From: Candidatus Cloacimonadota bacterium
GTDB lineage: Bacteria; Cloacimonadota; Cloacimonadia; JGIOTU-2
Direction of reading: 5' to 3'
Length of the DNA: 64,000 nt
NCBI GenBank assembly: GCA_016932035.1
Contig: JAFGDR010000025.1
Location: forward strand, 22,448-86,447
Shown: positions 60,485 through 64,000 of the stretch, in pieces
Layout: each line of letters begins with the position of its first letter
Position numbering within the stretch: the first letter of the stretch is position 1
Position numbers and translations under genes: made by a program
Notes under the pieces: generated by a model
Told to the model about the DNA's origin: nothing
The model's input: only the letters and a program-made list of their open reading frames with translations
Databases searched by the model: none

Positions 60485-61805
60485 AAAAGATGTGCTCAAG
60501 AAAGTACAAGAGGAGAAAGTAAAATATATTCTTCTCCAGTTTTCAGATATATATGGTGTGGTAAAGAGTATCACAATCCCGGTGAATCATCTCGAATCAT
60601 CCCTCGATCATGGCACATGGTTCGACGGCTCGTCTATCGAAGGATTTGCCAGGATTGCAGAGAGCGATATGTACCTTATGCCTGATCCGAATACCTATGC
60701 ATTTATCCCATGGCTTACTTCAGAATACGGTAATACTGCACGTCTGATCTGTGATGTATATGGACCGGACGGAACACCATTTGAGGGTGATCCCCGTTTT
60801 ATTCTGAAAAAAGTATTAGCTGAAACTGAAAAATTGGGATATTTCTTTAATACAGGTCCTGAGCTTGAGTTTTTTCTTCTAAAAAAAGATGGTGGAATAC
60901 AGGCATTACCTCATGATACTGCTGGTTATTTTGATATGACCATGGACCAGGCATACGAGATCAGGCGGGAAATGACATCGGTGTTGCAAAGTATCGGTAT
61001 CAATGTTGAAGCTACGCACCATGAAGTGGGGATCGGACAGCACGAGATCGACTTCCGTTATGATCATGCTCTCAAAACCGCAGATAATGCTACTACGATA
61101 CGATTTGCCCTCAAAGCTATTGCACAAAAATACAATCTTCTTGCAACCTTTATGCCCAAACCTCTTGCCGGCGTTAATGGTAACGGTATGCATGTTCATC
61201 AAAGTCTTTTCAATGCCGAGGGTCAAAATGTATTTTATGATGAGAGGAACAGATATCACCTTTCGGAGACTGCCTACAATTATCTTGCAGGACAACTGAA
61301 ACACATCAAAGGAATGACTGCGATCCTCAATCCGATCGTCAACTCATATAAACGCCTCGTTGCAGGATATGAAGCACCCGTGTACATTAGCTGGGCAAGA
61401 ACGAACAGGTCATCTTTGATCAGGATTCCTCGATACCAGGAAGGAAGAAGTCAATCAACACGTCTCGAACTGCGAAGTCCTGATCCAAGCTGCAATATCT
61501 ATCTTGCATTTGCAGTCATGCTGAAAGCAGGTCTCGATGGATTAGCCGGAAAACTCCAACCTTCAAAACCGGTTGAAGAAGATGTGTATAATTTCAGCGA
61601 TGCGAAACTTGAAGAATTGAAGATCGATACACTTCCGGGCTCCTTACTGCAGGCATTATACGAACTGAAAAAAGATCCATTGGTTAAAGAGACACTTGGA
61701 GATCATACCTTTGAACGATATCTCGAAGCAAAATTCAAAGAATGGGACGAGTTCCGAATTCAGGTTACGGAATGGGAGCTTAAAAGGTATTTAGAGCTGT
61801 ATTGA
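60477..61805 (+). CDS. glnA: Glutamine synthetase type I
   Basis: GlnA makes glutamine from glutamate, ammonia and ATP. The 442-residue protein has the family motifs WFDGSSIEGFARI, ESDMYLMPDP, GPELEFFL, EVGIGQHEIDFRY, NGNGMHVHQSL, NSYKRLVAGYEAPVYISW and NRSSLIRIPRY. The C-terminus ends WELKRYLELY and lacks the adenylylation tyrosine motif of GSI-beta enzymes, so it is of the short GSI-alpha type. RBS GAGG lies 6 nt before the ATG at 60477; upstream in-frame starts lie in rdgB. Confidence 0.96.
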   Translation: MDKKDVLKKVQEEKVKYILLQFSDIYGVVKSITIPVNHLESSLDHGTWFDGSSIEGFARIAESDMYLMPDPNTYAFIPWLTSEYGNTARLICDVYGPDGTPFEGDPRFILKKVLAETEKLGYFFNTGPELEFFLLKKDGGIQALPHDTAGYFDMTMDQAYEIRREMTSVLQSIGINVEATHHEVGIGQHEIDFRYDHALKTADNATTIRFALKAIAQKYNLLATFMPKPLAGVNGNGMHVHQSLFNAEGQNVFYDERNRYHLSETAYNYLAGQLKHIKGMTAILNPIVNSYKRLVAGYEAPVYISWARTNRSSLIRIPRYQEGRSQSTRLELRSPDPSCNIYLAFAVMLKAGLDGLAGKLQPSKPVEEDVYNFSDAKLEELKIDTLPGSLLQALYELKKDPLVKETLGDHTFERYLEAKFKEWDEFRIQVTEWELKRYLELY

Positions 61806-62563
61806 TGAAACCTATCGATTCTGAATCGCTCTACCGCGATGGTCTTCATTATGATTCCCAGCATGTAGAGATCGTTGATGACATCCCTTTTTACATAAAA
61901 AGTGCAAAAAAATATGGCGAACCAATTCTTGAACTTGCGTGCGGTACGGGCAGATTAACAATTCCTCTTGCACGAAAAGGATTAGATGTTACCGGCATAG
62001 ATATTTCAAAGGGAATGCTCAAGGTTGCCAAAGAAAAAGTACAGCGGGAACATCTTACCTGCACCCTGATACATGCAGATTGTCGATACTTCTCTCTTGA
62101 AAGAAAATTCAGATTCATTTTCATCCCGTTTAACTCGATTGCGCATATCCATGATCGGGAAAGTTTTGAAGCACTCTGTAATTCAGTAAAAGATCATCTC
62201 GATAAGCAGGGACGTTTCCTCATCGATATCTTTAATCCGAAACTGGAAATTCTGACGAGTGATCCAACAAAAAGATTTGTTGTTGCAGAATACGAAGATC
62301 CATATAGCAATGATAAAGTCACGATCACAGAAAATAATGTGTACGATAAAGAAACGCAGATCAATCATATAACATGGTATTACAAGATCGGGAAGAAAGA
62401 TGAATTTCCTGTCGAACTCAATATGCGTATATACTACCCGCAGGAACTGGATGATTTGCTGTATTACAACGGTTTCGAAATCGTTGATAAATTCGGAGAT
62501 TTCGATGGAACAACTTTTACCTCTGATTCCCCAAAACAGATAATTATTTGCAGAAAAAAATAA
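61805..62563 (+). CDS. Class I SAM-dependent methyltransferase
   Basis: This 252-residue protein has the SAM-binding motif I ILELACGTGRLTIPLARKG, then VTGIDISKGML and IHADCRYF, a standard Rossmann methyltransferase of the methyltransferase-25/31 type. No substrate-specific domain is recognised. The ATG at 61805 overlaps the glnA stop codon (TGATG), so the gene is coupled to glnA, although a functional link is not evident. Confidence 0.88.
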   Translation: MKPIDSESLYRDGLHYDSQHVEIVDDIPFYIKSAKKYGEPILELACGTGRLTIPLARKGLDVTGIDISKGMLKVAKEKVQREHLTCTLIHADCRYFSLERKFRFIFIPFNSIAHIHDRESFEALCNSVKDHLDKQGRFLIDIFNPKLEILTSDPTKRFVVAEYEDPYSNDKVTITENNVYDKETQINHITWYYKIGKKDEFPVELNMRIYYPQELDDLLYYNGFEIVDKFGDFDGTTFTSDSPKQIIICRKK

Positions 62564-62673
62564 ATCATTTTATTCTCATTTAAAAATATCAAATCAAATA
62601 GTTATTTTTTATTTTACTTACAAAATAGATAGTATCTCAATTATTTGACATTCGGCATTAAGATTTTTGTTAG

Positions 62674-62701
62674 GAATTAGAAATTTGTCATTTGAAATTT
62701 A
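62674..62701. repeat. Heptad-periodic intergenic tract
   Basis: Four 7-nt A/T-rich units on the plus strand begin at 62674, 62681, 62688 and 62695; the second and fourth share AAATTT. The tract ends 3 nt before the stop codon of the acetyltransferase gene, in a convergent gap like the one at 41678. Confidence 0.45.
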
Positions 62702-62704
62702 CGA

Positions 62705-63157
62705 TCACACTTCCGGATGGATTTTCTTTGTATAATAAATAATATCATCATGCCGCACATAACCGGCTTTTTTAAATAAATTCATCGAGGGATCATTAGG
62801 ATCATCGATAAGCGCTGCATAGATTTGTATTCCCTGTGATGCGAGCCATTGTTCGGAGTAAGTTATCAATTGCTGTGCTATTCCTCGATTCCTGTGTTTC
62901 TTCAAGACCGCTAAACGGTTCAACCACCCTCTTCTTCCATCATGTGTAGTAATTATTGTCGCAATATCTTCATTATGTATGGAACCGATAAAAATTCTGA
63001 TTTGAGGGAGTTTTAATTGTGCCAGGAGATTTTCTGTTGTATCTCGCCCCTTTGGTTTGTACGTAAGGTCAGCCTTTTCCCAAATAGTGAGAATTATATC
63101 TACATCCTCTTGAGATGCTTCTCTGATAATAAGTTTATGAATGATATTGTTATCCAT
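62705..63157 (-). CDS. GNAT-family N-acetyltransferase
   Basis: The 150-residue protein has the GNAT fold with the acetyl-CoA loop RLAVLKKHRNRGIAQQLITYSEQWL (pattern RNRGIA), and NLFKKAGYVRHDDIIYYTKKI at the end, as usual for the family. The substrate is unknown. The start overlaps the end of the AlkD-type gene by 8 nt, so the two are coupled. Confidence 0.88.
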   Translation of the reverse strand: MDNNIIHKLIIREASQEDVDIILTIWEKADLTYKPKGRDTTENLLAQLKLPQIRIFIGSIHNEDIATIITTHDGRRGWLNRLAVLKKHRNRGIAQQLITYSEQWLASQGIQIYAALIDDPNDPSMNLFKKAGYVRHDDIIYYTKKIHPEV

Positions 63158-63830
63158 TTTTCAACCTTCTGATAATGTTCTGATTGCGCAATTCTCTTAA
63201 TGCATCGTTTGCGATCCATCGAGCTGTGGGGTTATCAGTTGCATGAATTTCTTCCGCAAGCGCTATTGACTTTTTATGCAGTGTTACATTCCTTTTACCG
63301 ATCTGACGAAGTGCCCAGTTAACAGCTTTTTTCACCATATTTCTGTTGTCGGTTGACTCCTTAAGAATGTAAGGAAAGAACTACTCAAATTTCTCGTTTG
63401 ATGCTTTTTTATCACTCACAGCAAGCCGTGCCATCATAACAAATCCGGTTCGCTTTGCAAACTCGTCATCACGCTGTGCAAGCTCGATCGCTTTTTCATA
63501 GGCATAGGGGAGTTTTTCAAACAGGTTCATACAGAATTGATCACAGATTTCCCAGTAATCAAATGAAGCAATATATCTTTCCATATCCACTTCAGAAACA
63601 CACTCGATTTCTTCAATCATGGAGGTAAGAATTCTTGTCTCCCTGGTATTCATGTTCCACAATTCCAAAGCGAGTTTATGGTCTCGTCCGGTTTGTTTTG
63701 CAATTGCTCTCAAAATCGGCACTTTAACACCATATGTTTGTTCAGGAGTTATCCCAAAACGTTTCATACCCTCAATAGACTTCTCGTCTGATGCTGCGGT
63801 CAGTATATCGATGATTTGCTGTATAGTCAT
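63150..63830 (-). pseudogene. AlkD-like DNA alkylation repair gene with one in-frame TAG
   Basis: The 227-codon frame from 63830 to 63150 encodes a HEAT-like DNA alkylation repair protein: GVKVPILRAIAK, ALELWNMNTRETRILTSMI, FDYWEICDQFC, RTGFVMMARLAVSDKK, and, after the stop, FFPYILKESTDNRNMVKKAVNWALRQIGKRN. The only interruption is TAG at 63383-63381, codon 150. Both sides are in frame and conserved; the family is usually continuous here. The gene is either inactivated by one base change (CAG to TAG is one transition), read through, or affected by a sequence error. DNA glycosylase activity is family knowledge only. Confidence 0.8.
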
Positions 63831-63952
63831 GACTAAAATATTAGTATTGAGAATTTTAAATCAACTTTATATCATTTAATTAGTTAGAAAATAAGAATTG
63901 TAACCAATAATTTTTCTTTAAGTTTTACTATCTCATCATCGGTCTTCTATCG

Positions 63953-64000
63953 ATGAATCAGGATAAGGAAGACAACGAGTATCAAATTAGATACTCAATG
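63953..64000 (+). CDS. Possible start of a gene running off the right edge
   Basis: An ATG at 63953 opens a frame of 16 codons (MNQDKEDNEYQIRYSM) to the window edge. The upstream region is AT-rich and without clear promoter. Too short to name; recorded only as a possible partial gene. The stretch 63831-63952 shows nothing recognisable. Confidence 0.25.
   Translation, partial: MNQDKEDNEYQIRYSM

Noticed and set aside
62649..62654. TTGACA on the plus strand in the convergent gap after the methyltransferase
   Set aside because: No plus-strand gene follows for more than 1 kb, so it is probably chance.
1..64000. CRISPR array or insertion sequence
   Set aside because: No spaced direct repeats of CRISPR length and no transposase-like protein were seen. 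The periodic tracts have units of only 7-8 nt.

Overview
The window looks like a chromosomal segment of an anaerobic, Gram-negative bacterium of the FCB (Fibrobacteres-Chlorobi-Bacteroidetes) group, most likely Cloacimonadota or a close relative. The grounds are: two secreted proteins with Bacteroidetes-style C-terminal sorting domains plus a PorV/PorQ-like outer membrane protein, a dockerin-like repeat ending in GDVTGNW, a serine-palmitoyltransferase-like enzyme, split glycine decarboxylase subunits (GcvPA/GcvPB), ferredoxin, a KamA-type radical-SAM enzyme and AT-rich DNA. The phylum is an inference; no rRNA is present.

Layout. 1-6471 (+): a truncated amino-acid permease fused to a PTS EIIA-like domain, a double PspC protein, a 1110-residue outer membrane barrel and a D-serine/D-threonine type PLP enzyme. 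6523-7563 (+): an AT-rich SIR2-like orphan. 7581-11259: a serine-palmitoyltransferase-like enzyme (-) and a patatin-barrel phospholipase (+). 11256-20814 (-): a GT2 glycosyltransferase, a dolichol-kinase-like protein, the riboswitch-controlled operon thiE-thiM-thiC-thiD, then gcvPA-gcvPB-ferredoxin-geranylgeranyl reductase. 21050-26134 (+): a tandem solute-binding protein, a TetR regulator with a palindromic operator, a retropepsin-PDZ protein and three small genes. 26167-34286 (-): KamA-family enzyme and DUF2007 protein, then a giant Ser/Thr kinase-ATPase-TPR-GAF-histidine kinase coupled to a GT9-like protein. 34477-41021 (+): a ten-gene collinear block (PorV-like, RseC-like, folB, folK, deoxynucleoside kinase, GlmU-N, HIT, LytR_C, rsfS, argS). 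41187-50214: a lipoprotein (+), two large secreted proteins, a PD-(D/E)XK-like protein and an orphan sugar-binding lipoprotein (-), and a GC-rich dyad element. 50215-53207: tRNA-Asp, a GIY-YIG remnant, an XRE/membrane-protein pair and a TPR histidine kinase. 53384-62563 (+): housekeeping genes surE-pcm-...-terB-like, then ybaB-recR-efp-nudix-rdgB-glnA-methyltransferase. 62705-63830 (-): an acetyltransferase and an AlkD-type gene broken by one in-frame stop.

How the parts fit. The thi genes make the pyrimidine half of thiamin de novo and salvage the thiazole half. The PorV-like protein could serve the two proteins with sorting domains. GT2, polyprenol-kinase-like and polyprenyl-reductase-like genes within 7 kb could form a dolichyl-phosphate-like pathway.

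The most interesting sequence-level signals are a probable -1 frameshift on a T9 run in the LytR_C gene, a set of genes without Shine-Dalgarno sequence whose TTGACA box lies 35-39 nt from the start codon (predicted leaderless mRNAs), periodic 7- and 8-nt intergenic tracts, a secreted protein carrying both cohesin-like and dockerin-like modules, and the giant two-kinase signalling protein. No CRISPR array, insertion sequence or prophage was seen.
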